Notes: a model not told the origin generated them from the sequence alone. Counted from the stretch's first letter, positions 18,348 to 27,710 are shown. The stretch: DNA of 64,000 nucleotides from Luxibacter massiliensis (GCF_900604355.1 NZ_UWOE01000001.1:2108001-2172000), one strand, 5' to 3'. Made by a program: numbers and translations.

Positions 18348-19373
18348 TTATTTATCCTGATATCTCTGCCCCAGATAAAAGTCTTTTCTGGAGCATCCTG
18401 CCCTTCCGCCTCCTGCACAAGCACAGGCGCAGGCACAGGCACATCCGCCGCCCCTTCCATGGTGTCCTCTGCCAGTTTTTCTGCGGGCAGCGTACATACT
18501 GCCAAGTCCTCTGTGCTTTTCATACCTGTCCTTTGGCCTGGCTCCCTTTCTTCTGCCAAACAGCAGGGCGGCATAGGCAAGGGGCCCTAAAATTCCAGCC
18601 AAAACAAGAATGACTACGAAAATGCCGGCAGGTGAAGATGCTTTTTTTGTGTAATCATCCTGAAATGAATACTGGGACTGTGGATAATATACCGTTACAC
18701 TGACCCTCTCCCCTGGAGCCAGATTCTTCTCTGTAACCGTATATCCATCTATTTCTTCTGAAAACTGCATATCTGATTCCGTATTCTGGTCATACTTCCA
18801 CCCAATAGTCAGCTCCTTTACTGAAATATCGTCGAACCACCCAGGGGTAAACTGAAACTGATAGTTCCCCCCATCCATTTTATACATCCGGTGCTGGTGA
18901 ATAGAAAATTCCAGCGTGACTGTCTCCCCCGCCACATATTCCCGGTCCAAATCCAGGCGCACATACTCTCCGCCCTGGCCATAATAGCTGATTTTATCAA
19001 TACTGCTGCTTTTTGCCGCCAGTCCTTCCACGTATTCATTGGGAATCCCTACTTTCACCCAGCTTAGGGGACCTTCACTCGTACTGTCGAGGACTGTCCA
19101 TTCCAGATAATAAGAGATATTAAGGGATCCGTCTGCCCGTGTCTCTATCCAGATACGCTCCTTCTCGATCTCATCTAAGGGCCCGGCAGCTTCAGATTTA
19201 AATCCTGGCATGAAAAAGGATAAAACAACCCCGAGGCACAAGAACGCCATCCACCTGAAGGCTATGCCCCTTAAACCTCCGCCCCAATACGCGCCCTCCC
19301 TGCCGTTCCCCGGCTCTATGCTCTTTGGCAGGAAGCCTCCTGTCTTTATTGTTGGATTACATGCTGCCCTCAT
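18348..19373 (-). CDS. membrane protein with Cys-Ala repeat tail (CACACACACA-GGGRAGC)
   Basis: Unrecognised 341-residue membrane protein. Visible order: a hydrophobic signal/anchor at about residues 41-57, a beta-rich external domain of about 190 residues, a second membrane segment near 250-273, then a basic tail (RRKGARPKDRYEKHR) that should face the cytosol. The tail ends in GRGHHGRGGG, CACACACACA at 311-320, and GGGRAGCSRKDFY. From memory, similar CA-repeat/GGGRAGC tails occur in other Lachnospiraceae proteins. The start overlaps the radical SAM gene by 17 bases and has a G-rich binding site. The alternating Cys could bind metal or be substrates for the adjacent radical SAM enzyme; this is inference. 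Confidence 0.75.
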   Translation of the reverse strand: MRAACNPTIKTGGFLPKSIEPGNGREGAYWGGGLRGIAFRWMAFLCLGVVLSFFMPGFKSEAAGPLDEIEKERIWIETRADGSLNISYYLEWTVLDSTSEGPLSWVKVGIPNEYVEGLAAKSSSIDKISYYGQGGEYVRLDLDREYVAGETVTLEFSIHQHRMYKMDGGNYQFQFTPGWFDDISVKELTIGWKYDQNTESDMQFSEEIDGYTVTEKNLAPGERVSVTVYYPQSQYSFQDDYTKKASSPAGIFVVILVLAGILGPLAYAALLFGRRKGARPKDRYEKHRGLGSMYAARRKTGRGHHGRGGGCACACACACAGGGRAGCSRKDFYLGQRYQDK

Positions 19374-20733
19374 AGGCTCCCCCCTCTCCCAATGGACATA
19401 CCTCTTTCATGGACGCAGAGAACTTTCGGTACTTTTTACATACAGGATGATTCCAGATTTTTTTCCAGTCCGTATCCTGTATACTCCCGAATGTATCTAT
19501 GTCCAGGCAGCTCTGGCAGGCGGTCACTTCCCCTCCCGGCGTCACTGCCATATTACTCAGGGCAGCTCCGCAGGAGGGCACCTCCAATCCCATCTCCCTC
19601 AGCTTTTCCCCTGGTATCCATCCAGGAGAAGTAAAACGGATCTCCATCTCATTCTCTGCACAGTATTTCACTGCTCCCATAACTGCCCGTGTGATTTCCC
19701 CCTCAGTAAGTTTCATGGAAACAACTCCTTTTTTTACTGCATTTCCTGCCGGGATCATGCCCGAACATGTGACATAGATTACCCCCAGAGATTTCAAAAG
19801 CTGAAGGGTGTTTACATAATCTGCATTTTCTCTGCACAGGGGTGTATTTACGCTGACAGAAAGTCCTGCCTCCAGTGCATTTTGTATCCCCTCGACAGTT
19901 GCGTCATATTTTTCTGACCCAGTCAGCTTATTGTGGGTGTCCCTGTCAGAAGAATAAAGTGTAATCTGCACATTATCCAGTTCTGCCTCCGCCAGCCTGA
20001 GGCAGTAATCTTTTGTCAGAAGTGTCCCGTTGGTGTTCAGCCTTGTGATAAACCATCTGGCCGTATAAATAAGCTCACACAGGTCTTCCCGCATGGTAGG
20101 CTCCCCTCCGGTAAACGTAAGCTGCGGTATCCCGGCTTTTTTACATTTCTCAATAATTTTCTTCCACTCCCTCGTGCCCAACTCCTTTTCATTGGCATGA
20201 GGCTGCCCCGCTGCATAGCAATGGATGCAGCGCAGGTTACAGTTCCACCGGCCTTCCCTCTCCATGGCGCTGACCATCAAATCCATGCGGTGGGGTGCAG
20301 TCATATTGGGGGCATACTCTCCAATACTCATCTGCCCGATATGGGTTTCAGGCTCTTTCCCCCTTGCTATGGCCTCAAAAGCCTCTGCCATAATCTCCAG
20401 ATCCTCCCTGAGCATTTCCCCTGACGCGCCTGGATAGACCTTCTTTACATTCCTGATAACCTGTTCTAAAACCCCCTCTAATGCATTCTCTGGCATCTCC
20501 TGCCCGCCAAACGTATTGAGCTGCCTGATAAACTCCGTCAGAAGCACTGCCCAGGATTCATTGACCGGGACAATCTGATTTCCATTGAGGATAGCCACAG
20601 ACGGCGCGTAGCCAAAAACCTTAAATTTCGGTGGGATCATGTGTATTCTAATGGCCCCCGGATCTTTTGGGTTCCATGTTGTATGAACCATCTCCCTCCA
20701 GTTTTTCCACTCATACCACTTTTCCCGAATCAT
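19357..20733 (-). CDS. radical SAM protein with SPASM-like C-terminus
   Basis: 458-residue radical SAM enzyme. The 4Fe-4S motif CNLRCIHC is at Cys165, Cys169 and Cys172, after an unusually long N-terminal part. It is followed by TFTGGEPTMREDL (the GGE motif) and LNTNGTLL. The C-terminal Cys set (PSCGAALSNMAV, ACQSCLDIDTFGSI, VCPLGEGG) resembles the auxiliary-cluster SPASM/twitch region of peptide-modifying enzymes. AGGAGGGG precedes the ATG. It lies 12 bases after a membrane-protein gene and overlaps the Cys-Ala-tailed protein gene, so the two are probably functionally linked. The substrate is unknown. Confidence 0.85.
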   Translation of the reverse strand: MIREKWYEWKNWREMVHTTWNPKDPGAIRIHMIPPKFKVFGYAPSVAILNGNQIVPVNESWAVLLTEFIRQLNTFGGQEMPENALEGVLEQVIRNVKKVYPGASGEMLREDLEIMAEAFEAIARGKEPETHIGQMSIGEYAPNMTAPHRMDLMVSAMEREGRWNCNLRCIHCYAAGQPHANEKELGTREWKKIIEKCKKAGIPQLTFTGGEPTMREDLCELIYTARWFITRLNTNGTLLTKDYCLRLAEAELDNVQITLYSSDRDTHNKLTGSEKYDATVEGIQNALEAGLSVSVNTPLCRENADYVNTLQLLKSLGVIYVTCSGMIPAGNAVKKGVVSMKLTEGEITRAVMGAVKYCAENEMEIRFTSPGWIPGEKLREMGLEVPSCGAALSNMAVTPGGEVTACQSCLDIDTFGSIQDTDWKKIWNHPVCKKYRKFSASMKEVCPLGEGGAYEGSM

Positions 20734-20745
20734 AGTCCCCTCCTG

Positions 20746-21588
20746 TCACCCCATAACACACAGCAAATTCACTCCCACTGTTAGCACAACTGCTGCCAGC
20801 AGCCAGAAATATGTTATGCCTGTTTTCCTAAGTTTTATTGTATCATACTGCATAAAAATGTCCTGTATCCTGGACTCATTTTTTTTGCCAAAATATATGC
20901 CTTCATACAAGCTTTTTATCTGAGTATATTCCAGAGCCAGTCCAATGGCAATCCCGAAAACGCCGGGCCCGGCTATGAGATGGCCCCAACCAGCCAGTGC
21001 ATACCAGGAAACCACCGTAAATAGTCCGCCCAGCAGCATAAAAGCGCCGCTTCTTCTGCGTATCTTCCTATAATAATAGCTGCGGTCCATCAGATCCATG
21101 ACCTTCCAGTTTAGTTCGGGCAGTTCCATCTGTATTTTTCCTTTTAAAAACTGATATCCTTCTATAAACTGCTTCTGCTGTTCCTCTTTTACAAGTTCAT
21201 AGTGGAATTTTATGGCTCCTCTGCCTGTAGGGACTTTAAAGCAGCAGGCCGTCACTCTCATCTTCCGGCATGACAATAATTCCGTGATTTCCTCATAATA
21301 AAATCTTCTCTGGATTCCAAAACTATTCTTTTCTATGTAGCTGCCATAAAACTGCCATGTACATTTCTTCAACAGCTTATCGGTCAGGCCTAAAAGCAGC
21401 AGCATGGCCGCAAAACCCAGGGCAGCTAATATTTTAGACACATCATCCGGCAGAAAAAAGAAAAGAACCAGACAGATGACAACTGACCACCACCTCATTT
21501 GATAAACTATACGCCCTGAAAAAACGGGAATCTCATGCACCATCGGATATCTTCCATGTCCCCGGTCGTCCTGCCTTCTTCCACTCAT
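20746..21588 (-). CDS. membrane protein of unknown function
   Basis: I do not recognise this 280-residue protein. It has two hydrophobic hairpins (about residues 33-65 and 185-225) and a C-terminal membrane segment near 257-279, with a soluble PH-like stretch (SYIEKNSFGIQRRFYYEEITELL) between them. It starts 3 bases after the MATE stop and ends 12 bases before the radical SAM gene, so it belongs to the same transcript. Confidence 0.7.
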   Translation of the reverse strand: MSGRRQDDRGHGRYPMVHEIPVFSGRIVYQMRWWSVVICLVLFFFLPDDVSKILAALGFAAMLLLLGLTDKLLKKCTWQFYGSYIEKNSFGIQRRFYYEEITELLSCRKMRVTACCFKVPTGRGAIKFHYELVKEEQQKQFIEGYQFLKGKIQMELPELNWKVMDLMDRSYYYRKIRRRSGAFMLLGGLFTVVSWYALAGWGHLIAGPGVFGIAIGLALEYTQIKSLYEGIYFGKKNESRIQDIFMQYDTIKLRKTGITYFWLLAAVVLTVGVNLLCVMG

Positions 21589-21591
21589 TTT

Positions 21592-23010
21592 TTACCCCAT
21601 TTCTCTAGTCACATCTTTAAGCCATTTAAGGCTTCGGTACCTGATCCATGTGATTGGCAGCTTTATTAACTCATCGCACATCAAAATAACATATACAACT
21701 GGGACGCTCAGTTTAAGCACAAAAGCTGCCAGCCAGCCAAGCAAAATTGAGCAGCCCCACATAGTTGCCACATCCATTATCAGGCCGAATCGGGTGTCGC
21801 CCCCTGAGCGGAAAGTGCCCACAACCAGAGTCGTGTTAAAAGACTGCGCCACCACAAAATAAGACATAACAAAAAACATAAACTTCAGATATTCTTTTGC
21901 AGTATCTGTCAAGGCCAGCATGGATGTTGCGATGGGGGCCGCACCTAAAACAAGGGCGCCTCCTGCCAGTCCCATGATTACGCTGAGAACCAGGAAGCGG
22001 TGGGCGTAGGCTTTTGCCTGCTCGAATTTCTGTTCCCCGATTGTTTTTCCCAGATAAATAGCCGTGGCACTGGCCAAACCAAAGGCCACAACTGTGGCAA
22101 GCTGGCGTGCCACCTGGGCCACAGAATTGGCCGCAACCGCTGCGCTGCCCATATGGCCCAGAATCGCAGTATTGGCCGCTGTCCCCAGTCCCCACATGAC
22201 TTCATTCATCACAACTGGCAGGGCATAGCGCAGGAAGTCCATCAGAAGCATCCTGTCCGACTTCATGAAATAGGCGTACCTGAACTTAATATCTTTATTA
22301 TACAGCCTGGCATAACCAAACACCAGAAGCAGCTCCACCAACCGGGAAATCAGTGTTCCCAAGGCGGCGCCCTGCACCCCCATGGCCGGAAAACCGAGCA
22401 GGCCAAAGATAAAAATAGAATTTAACACTACATTGCACAGCAAAGATACCAGATATACAACCGTGGCAACGACCACCCTCTCCACACTGCGCATAATATA
22501 TAAATATACCTGGGTAATTCCCATAAAGACATAAGAAAACGCAACAATCCGCAGATATTTAATGCCCTCTGAAATAACCTCCGGGTCATTTGTAAAAATC
22601 TTCATTAGCAGTCCCGGGATACAAAGGGCAGCCGCCATAAACACCACTGTCACCAACAGCGCCGCTTTCATGCCGATTCCCAGAATTTTCTCAATCGTCC
22701 TTTTGTCACCCTTGCCCCAGTACTGGGCGGTCAGGACCGTGGCCCCTGAAGTCAGCCCGAACAAAAACAGGACCATAATATACTGTACCTGCCCTGCAAG
22801 GGAGGCGCCCGATAACGCCTTCTCCCCCACACGCCCCAGCATAATCACATCTGCCGCCGTGACTCCCACATTAATCAAATTCTGCAGAGCCATAGGGACT
22901 ACAAGGGCAAACACATTCCGGTAAAACTTCCCCCAGTCGATCCCCAGCTGGTCATCCTTATGTACCACACTTCTCCCAAACATATCTCCCACACAAATCC
23001 TCTCATCCAT
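21592..23010 (-). CDS. MATE family efflux transporter
   Basis: 472 residues with about twelve membrane segments; exports organic cations or small molecules using a cation gradient. The family features are seen in FALVVPMALQNLINVGVTAADVIMLGRVGEKALSG near the N-terminus, SGATVLTAQYWGKGD, and the repeated half beginning YALPVVMNEVMWGLGTAANTAILGHMG. It leads the transcript containing the radical SAM and Cys-Ala-tail genes. The ATG at 23010 has only a weak binding site, and an inverted repeat sits just before it. Confidence 0.92.
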   Translation of the reverse strand: MDERICVGDMFGRSVVHKDDQLGIDWGKFYRNVFALVVPMALQNLINVGVTAADVIMLGRVGEKALSGASLAGQVQYIMVLFLFGLTSGATVLTAQYWGKGDKRTIEKILGIGMKAALLVTVVFMAAALCIPGLLMKIFTNDPEVISEGIKYLRIVAFSYVFMGITQVYLYIMRSVERVVVATVVYLVSLLCNVVLNSIFIFGLLGFPAMGVQGAALGTLISRLVELLLVFGYARLYNKDIKFRYAYFMKSDRMLLMDFLRYALPVVMNEVMWGLGTAANTAILGHMGSAAVAANSVAQVARQLATVVAFGLASATAIYLGKTIGEQKFEQAKAYAHRFLVLSVIMGLAGGALVLGAAPIATSMLALTDTAKEYLKFMFFVMSYFVVAQSFNTTLVVGTFRSGGDTRFGLIMDVATMWGCSILLGWLAAFVLKLSVPVVYVILMCDELIKLPITWIRYRSLKWLKDVTREMG

Positions 23011-23023
23011 TATAGTCTCTTAA

Positions 23024-23043
23024 CATTAGAGCAGGTTCTAATG
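23024..23043. promoter_or_regulatory. operator-like inverted repeat before the MATE gene
   Basis: CATTAGA and TCTAATG are perfectly complementary around 6 bases, 14 bases before the MATE start. The size fits a dimeric repressor site, but a small RNA hairpin is possible. Confidence 0.35.
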
Positions 23044-23076
23044 CGCCCAGGCAAGCAGAAAAATCACCTGTACTCC

Positions 23077-23111
23077 AAAAAGATGCTCCCCACACAAAAT
23101 AGAGAACATCT
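23077..23111 (-). terminator. terminator of the ABC-2 exporter operon
   Basis: On the minus strand a 9-10 bp stem (AGATGTTCTC with GGGAGCATCT, including G-U pairs) is followed by TTTT. It lies downstream of the last permease gene and before the MATE gene. Confidence 0.6.
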
Positions 23112-23188
23112 TATAAATAATTTTATCATATAAATTCAAAAAGGTACAGGTCTAAAGCCAATTTAGGACGTAGCCTTTTTTCATTTTG

Positions 23189-24337
23189 TTACGTCCTCAA
23201 CCTCCACCGTTTCGCCGCCAGTGCAATGCAGATTATAGCCGCCGCAAACACGATTTGTATCCCCACGGACTGGAGGATCTGTATTTTTACTTCTCCTGTG
23301 ATGGTTCCGTACTTGGCCAAGAGTTCGTTCGCCCATTCGTACCAATATACCGGGAGGAACTGGGCCGCGGCCCTGACGCCTTTGCTTAGTATGTCCATAG
23401 GTACAAATACGCCGCACAAAAAGCACATGCCCAGGGTCAGCGTATTGACCACGCCGTTTAGCGTATCTGTATTGGTAGTGAGCATTCCCACCATAAATGC
23501 AGTTGCCAGTGCCACCAACAGCATTGCCAGTGAATTTATAATATAATATGGGAAATTTGAAGCCAGCAGCAGTTCTTTCCCGTAAAGGGCAAGACTGTCT
23601 CCAATGCTGATTAGCCACAACCCCACCCCTAATATGGAGACCGCCAGCAGAGCCTCCAGGTTCTGCCTGCGGGCAGATACTGCACTGGCCTGCATACGTC
23701 TGGGAATATCCCCTTTGTAAAAGGCTGATAAAATATTGCCGAGCACATAGGACAATACGCTGAGCATCAGGTACGGAAGATATCTGTAATAATAGGAAAA
23801 ACCGGGGATTTTCCCACTGTTGCCGTTCCTATCCAGCATCAATACCTGTACCTGGGCCCCGCCGTTTGCAGCCTCGGCCGCTTCGCCGGCAGAATAGCCT
23901 GCAGCACAGAATGTTTTGACACTGTTCAGGAAATTATTTAACTGCTGGTCCACATAATATCCAGAATAAGAGCCAGGTACTTTGGTGGCCTCCACTGTCT
24001 CTGTGCCAGATAAGAATTGTTTTTCAAAACCAGCAGGAATTTGTATAATATATTCTACATTTCTATAAAACAGCATCTCCTGCAGCTTTTCCTTGTCCTG
24101 TTCAAGTGGGATTATTTCGTGGAACTGCCCCATATACTTCTTCAATCCTTCTGACAAAGCGCTTTTATCTTCATCAACAAACCCAATATTCAGTTGTTCT
24201 GCACTATAGGAGCTTCCACTGCTTTCCCCCAAAGTCCTCTGTACCATCACCGTAATCACCATGAAAATCGAAACATACATAATAATAAGTCCTGCATTTC
24301 GCTTCATGATCCTTATATACCCCTTAAATACTGTCAT
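23189..24337 (-). CDS. ABC-2 type exporter permease
   Basis: 382-residue ABC-2 permease: one N-terminal membrane segment (AGLIIMYVSIFMVITVMV), a large external domain to about residue 185, then a cluster of five to six membrane segments. This layout is typical of drug or peptide exporter subunits. AGGAGGG precedes the ATG. It overlaps the preceding permease gene by 14 bases, so the two likely form a heterodimer with the ATPase encoded first. Confidence 0.88.
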   Translation of the reverse strand: MTVFKGYIRIMKRNAGLIIMYVSIFMVITVMVQRTLGESSGSSYSAEQLNIGFVDEDKSALSEGLKKYMGQFHEIIPLEQDKEKLQEMLFYRNVEYIIQIPAGFEKQFLSGTETVEATKVPGSYSGYYVDQQLNNFLNSVKTFCAAGYSAGEAAEAANGGAQVQVLMLDRNGNSGKIPGFSYYYRYLPYLMLSVLSYVLGNILSAFYKGDIPRRMQASAVSARRQNLEALLAVSILGVGLWLISIGDSLALYGKELLLASNFPYYIINSLAMLLVALATAFMVGMLTTNTDTLNGVVNTLTLGMCFLCGVFVPMDILSKGVRAAAQFLPVYWYEWANELLAKYGTITGEVKIQILQSVGIQIVFAAAIICIALAAKRWRLRT

Positions 24338-25451
24338 AGCGTTCCCTCCTGATAATTAGAAATGCCCCCACTGTCAGCGCCAGGGCCATACATACCAGTG
24401 TGATCAGGTTCCGGCTGTACCTGGCCGGGTCATCGTATACGTTGATGCAATAAAATGCATCTGAAATCAAAGCTGCCGGGTTGATCCGGTTGATAATAGG
24501 ACAGTGCCTTTCTATAATATCCTTCATAGTACCTTCCATCAAACCCGACAGGAAGCTGCAGACCATGGAGATTCCAAGCAGGATCCCAATCTTTATCCCC
24601 TCCCCCAGCCTGCCGGCAGAGCTGACAAAGATCCCCATGGAAACGCCCAGCATGCTGCCCACCAATATCACCAGCAGCATTTTTGGTATTTCTCCATCAA
24701 ATTCCATTCCCAAAATATATTTCAGATATAAAAGAAGGATCACCACATTCAGGAAGTGGATTCCAAATGAGGCCAGCATTTCTGAGAAAACCAATTTCAG
24801 CTTATGTGTAGGTGTAATACACCGCCTGGCTGCCAGAGGACTTAGATTTGCCTGTAAAGTAATTGCCGATCCAAACCCAATGAAACAGCCATACATACAG
24901 GCCATGGCAATCAGGGCATAGAAAAACTGGGAATTGCCGTTGATTGTTTTTCCGCCCAGTGATACCTGACGCACCATGTCCTTATAGTCAGACAACTCCC
25001 GCACTGCGGCACCCAGGCCTTCTGGATGTTCACTGGCTATTTTTTCAACTGTCCTTTTCCCCTCTGTATAACTCTCGAGCAGAGACTGCAGCACACTCTC
25101 CTTCATCCCCACCGCTGCCACTGTCAGGGAAGGGGACTCCCCCGCATAAAATATACCGTCCACTTTTTGGCTTTCCAGGGCCTGTGCCGCATCTTCTTCC
25201 TTCATCTCCTCCACTTCTATCAGGGGTTCTTCCCCTGCCTGCATCTCCTCTAAAAATGCAGCGAACCCCTCGTTATTTTCATCCTCTTCCATGACAACAG
25301 CAACAGGGATTGTCACAAAATCTTCCCCATCCATATTTCCAAAGGCAAAATAAAACAATGTCCCCAATATAATAGGAAAGAAGAGAGGCCAGAAAATGAC
25401 ATTAAAATTCCGAAATTTCACAATAATATTATATTTAATTAGCTGCAGCAT
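24324..25451 (-). CDS. ABC-2 type exporter permease
   Basis: 375 residues with the same architecture as its downstream partner: an N-terminal membrane segment (FWPLFFPIILGTLFYFAFG), an external domain rich in acidic residues, and six C-terminal membrane segments. GGGGAGGGG precedes the ATG. It sits 13 bases after the ATPase gene stop. The exported compound is not evident. Confidence 0.88.
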   Translation of the reverse strand: MLQLIKYNIIVKFRNFNVIFWPLFFPIILGTLFYFAFGNMDGEDFVTIPVAVVMEEDENNEGFAAFLEEMQAGEEPLIEVEEMKEEDAAQALESQKVDGIFYAGESPSLTVAAVGMKESVLQSLLESYTEGKRTVEKIASEHPEGLGAAVRELSDYKDMVRQVSLGGKTINGNSQFFYALIAMACMYGCFIGFGSAITLQANLSPLAARRCITPTHKLKLVFSEMLASFGIHFLNVVILLLYLKYILGMEFDGEIPKMLLVILVGSMLGVSMGIFVSSAGRLGEGIKIGILLGISMVCSFLSGLMEGTMKDIIERHCPIINRINPAALISDAFYCINVYDDPARYSRNLITLVCMALALTVGAFLIIRRERYDSI

Positions 25452-25464
25452 GTAATCCCCTCCC

Positions 25465-26394
25465 CTAATCCCTCAGCTCTTTCCCGGTAATTTCCAGAAA
25501 AACATCATTTAGTGTAGGCAGCTCAGAAAATACCCTCCCAAAGGATATTTCCTCCTCCTGCAAATAATTCAAAATACGGATCAGATTATGTTTTGCCTTC
25601 GTACACCTGACAGTCAAAATCTGTTCTATATACTGTACATCAAATACATTGGGCAAAAGTCTGATCCCCTTTACCTGTTCTTCCCTGAGTGCTGCTGCCT
25701 CGATGGTAATGGTTTCACCTGTCTTAATCATGCTTTTTAATTCTTCCTTTGTCCCCACAGCAATGCTTCTCCCATGGTCCATAATGGCTATTCTGGAACA
25801 AATCTGCTCCACCTCCTCCATATAATGGGAGGTGTATATAATCGTGGATCCCTGCCGGTTCAACTCCTGAATCCCCTCCAGAATCTTATTCCTGCTCTGA
25901 GGATCCACAGCCACTGTAGGTTCGTCCAAGATAATCAGACGGGGTTTATGGGCAATGCCGCAGGCAATATTCAGCCTGCGCAGAAGGCCCCCTGAAAGTT
26001 TCTTGGGCCTCACTTTCTTATACTCTTCCAACCCTACAAATGATATAGCCTCCTCAACCAGCTTCTTTTGCTCCCTCTTATCCTTTACATACAGGCCACA
26101 GAAGTAATCGATATTTTCCAGAACTGTCATCTCATCAAAAACAGCAACATTCTGCAGGACAATCCCTGTCTGTTGTTTTACCTTATAATTATCCGGCCTC
26201 ATCTCTTCCCCAAAAATTGTAATATTCCCTTTATCGTATTTCAGCAATGCCAGCATACAATTGATCGCTGTTGTTTTGCCCGACCCATTAGGCCCCAGAA
26301 GCCCAAAAATCTCCCCCTCCTCAATTTCAAGGTTCAGGTGGTCAAGGGCCACCAGGCCTTTATACCGTTTTACCAGGTTTTCTATTTTAACCAT
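25465..26394 (-). CDS. ABC exporter ATPase
   Basis: 309-residue DrrA-type ATPase driving the two ABC-2 permeases. Walker A GPNGSGKTT, a divergent signature region LSGGLLRRLNIACG, Walker B LIILDEPTVAVDPQ and the switch His in TSHYMEEVEQI are visible, followed by a C-terminal extension. I use the ATG at 26394, which has AAGGAGG eight bases upstream; the longer open frame to 26451 has no binding site. Confidence 0.9.
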   Translation of the reverse strand: MVKIENLVKRYKGLVALDHLNLEIEEGEIFGLLGPNGSGKTTAINCMLALLKYDKGNITIFGEEMRPDNYKVKQQTGIVLQNVAVFDEMTVLENIDYFCGLYVKDKREQKKLVEEAISFVGLEEYKKVRPKKLSGGLLRRLNIACGIAHKPRLIILDEPTVAVDPQSRNKILEGIQELNRQGSTIIYTSHYMEEVEQICSRIAIMDHGRSIAVGTKEELKSMIKTGETITIEAAALREEQVKGIRLLPNVFDVQYIEQILTVRCTKAKHNLIRILNYLQEEEISFGRVFSELPTLNDVFLEITGKELRD

Positions 26395-26593
26395 AATGCA
26401 TCCTCCTTCTTCCTTTTGGCCGGAAGCTTTATCACAGGATTTCGTCCCCATGGGTTTCTATTCTCCATGTCTGCTTCCTGTCTGAAGTATACCTCTCCCC
26501 ATCCTTCTTTTGTAGTGCCATACGTCATAAACCCTATATGACAAATGTCATAACTATACACACTCATGGCCCTCTATGTTATCTGCCTATAAA

Positions 26594-26661
26594 GTCAAAT
26601 ACCCCGATGCAGGCATACGGGGCATCAAACTAACAGCGATGCAGGCATCGGGGTATTTGAC
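26594..26661. repeat. 17-bp inverted repeat in the gap after the RiPP operon
   Basis: GTCAAATACCCCGATGC (26594-26610) and its complement (26645-26661) flank 34 bases that repeat the GATGCAGGCAT motif. The gap 26395-26793 has no gene. The repeat may terminate the long minus-strand RiPP transcript (TTTAT follows on that strand). A second weak hairpin lies around 26670-26720. Confidence 0.6.
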
Positions 26662-26793
26662 CCTCACGGCAGCCGCCAAATGGACATATAAACATGTCCG
26701 CTTGGCTCGTTGCTGGCGGGAATAAAAAAGGAATCTGAACAATATACACTGTCCAAACTCCCATTCTATCTTTCTGTAAATAAACTGCTCCTG

Positions 26794-27693
26794 TCAGTCT
26801 GGAATATCTCCCTTGAGTATCCCCGCAAGAGTCCCAAATAACCCGGCCTCCACAGCCAGAATTTTATCCCAGTACTCCTTTTCTTCTATTTCTTCCAGAA
26901 AATCCCGGAGCATTCTGATTGCTTTTATTGCATATTCTACATACTGCTCCGGAGTATCCTGTATATCTAAATAGTTTTCAAGGCGGCCTCCCTTCCTGTA
27001 TTTACTCCCCCATATTCCAAGGCATTTTTCCGCCAGCACCACATCGTAAAAACCGGCTGCCTTTAAAATCCCAAAGCAGTCGGCCACAATTTCATCCACC
27101 ACCCCATGCTTCTGTTTTGGGAACAGCGAACGGCATACAACATGGCATAATTCATGGTACATTCGGATTTTAAGGGAAACTGCCTCCCACTCTTGATCCG
27201 TATACCCGGCTTCTTCTGCGGTCAACGCACTATACCCGCCTTTTGACAAAAGTATAAGCCTGTCTTTGTAATTCTCCGGCTTTGCAGTGAACCTTTTAAA
27301 CTCCGCCTGCCAGTCTATTCTGCCTGACGTTAAGTACTTCTCTTTATGCTGTCTGATCTTCTGCCAGTTTATTATCCCGGCTATTGTCACAGCGCCCATA
27401 GAAGGAGGGACTGCCCGGTCCTCACACTTGTACGCCAGGCATCTGGCCGCCCGTTCAAAGTCCTGCCGCTGTGCAAGGTACAGGATCTCTGCCGTACCTG
27501 CCGGCGTGCTGACTTCCCACACTGAATCCTCCTCATCCCCAATAAAATAGTTGGGAAATTGGGCAGGTATTTTCCCTCTGAGTACTATATCTTTATATTC
27601 CTCCGTACTGCTCATCCCTTCTTTCACCAATAGGCATAGCTGAGGGTAACGGTGGATATATTCTTCCATAATATTCTGCTTGCTATTCTCCAT
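26794..27693 (-). CDS. HExxH zincin-like protein in the RiPP locus
   Basis: 299 residues, family not recognised. It carries HELCH at residues 180-184 and a third candidate ligand, Glu201, in VVDEIVADCFG 17 residues later, the spacing expected for a gluzincin-type zinc protease. No signal peptide or membrane segment, so cytosolic. AGGAG precedes the ATG. It is the last gene of the RiPP operon, separated from the nearest precursor by a strong hairpin. It may trim precursors or act in immunity; both are inference. Confidence 0.7.
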   Translation of the reverse strand: MENSKQNIMEEYIHRYPQLCLLVKEGMSSTEEYKDIVLRGKIPAQFPNYFIGDEEDSVWEVSTPAGTAEILYLAQRQDFERAARCLAYKCEDRAVPPSMGAVTIAGIINWQKIRQHKEKYLTSGRIDWQAEFKRFTAKPENYKDRLILLSKGGYSALTAEEAGYTDQEWEAVSLKIRMYHELCHVVCRSLFPKQKHGVVDEIVADCFGILKAAGFYDVVLAEKCLGIWGSKYRKGGRLENYLDIQDTPEQYVEYAIKAIRMLRDFLEEIEEKEYWDKILAVEAGLFGTLAGILKGDIPD

Positions 27694-27710
27694 ATTCTTC
27701 TCCTAAATGC

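Noticed and set aside
18400..18450. CA/GC-rich short repeat resembling a microsatellite
   Set aside because: It encodes the Cys-Ala tail in frame and is better explained as coding sequence, although it could change length by slippage.
18314..18580. 88-codon minus-strand frame as an alternative C-terminus of the Cys-Ala-tail protein
   Set aside because: Would need a frameshift and gives no recognisable motif; the frame kept has the Cys repeat and GGGRAGC ending, which is more protein-like.
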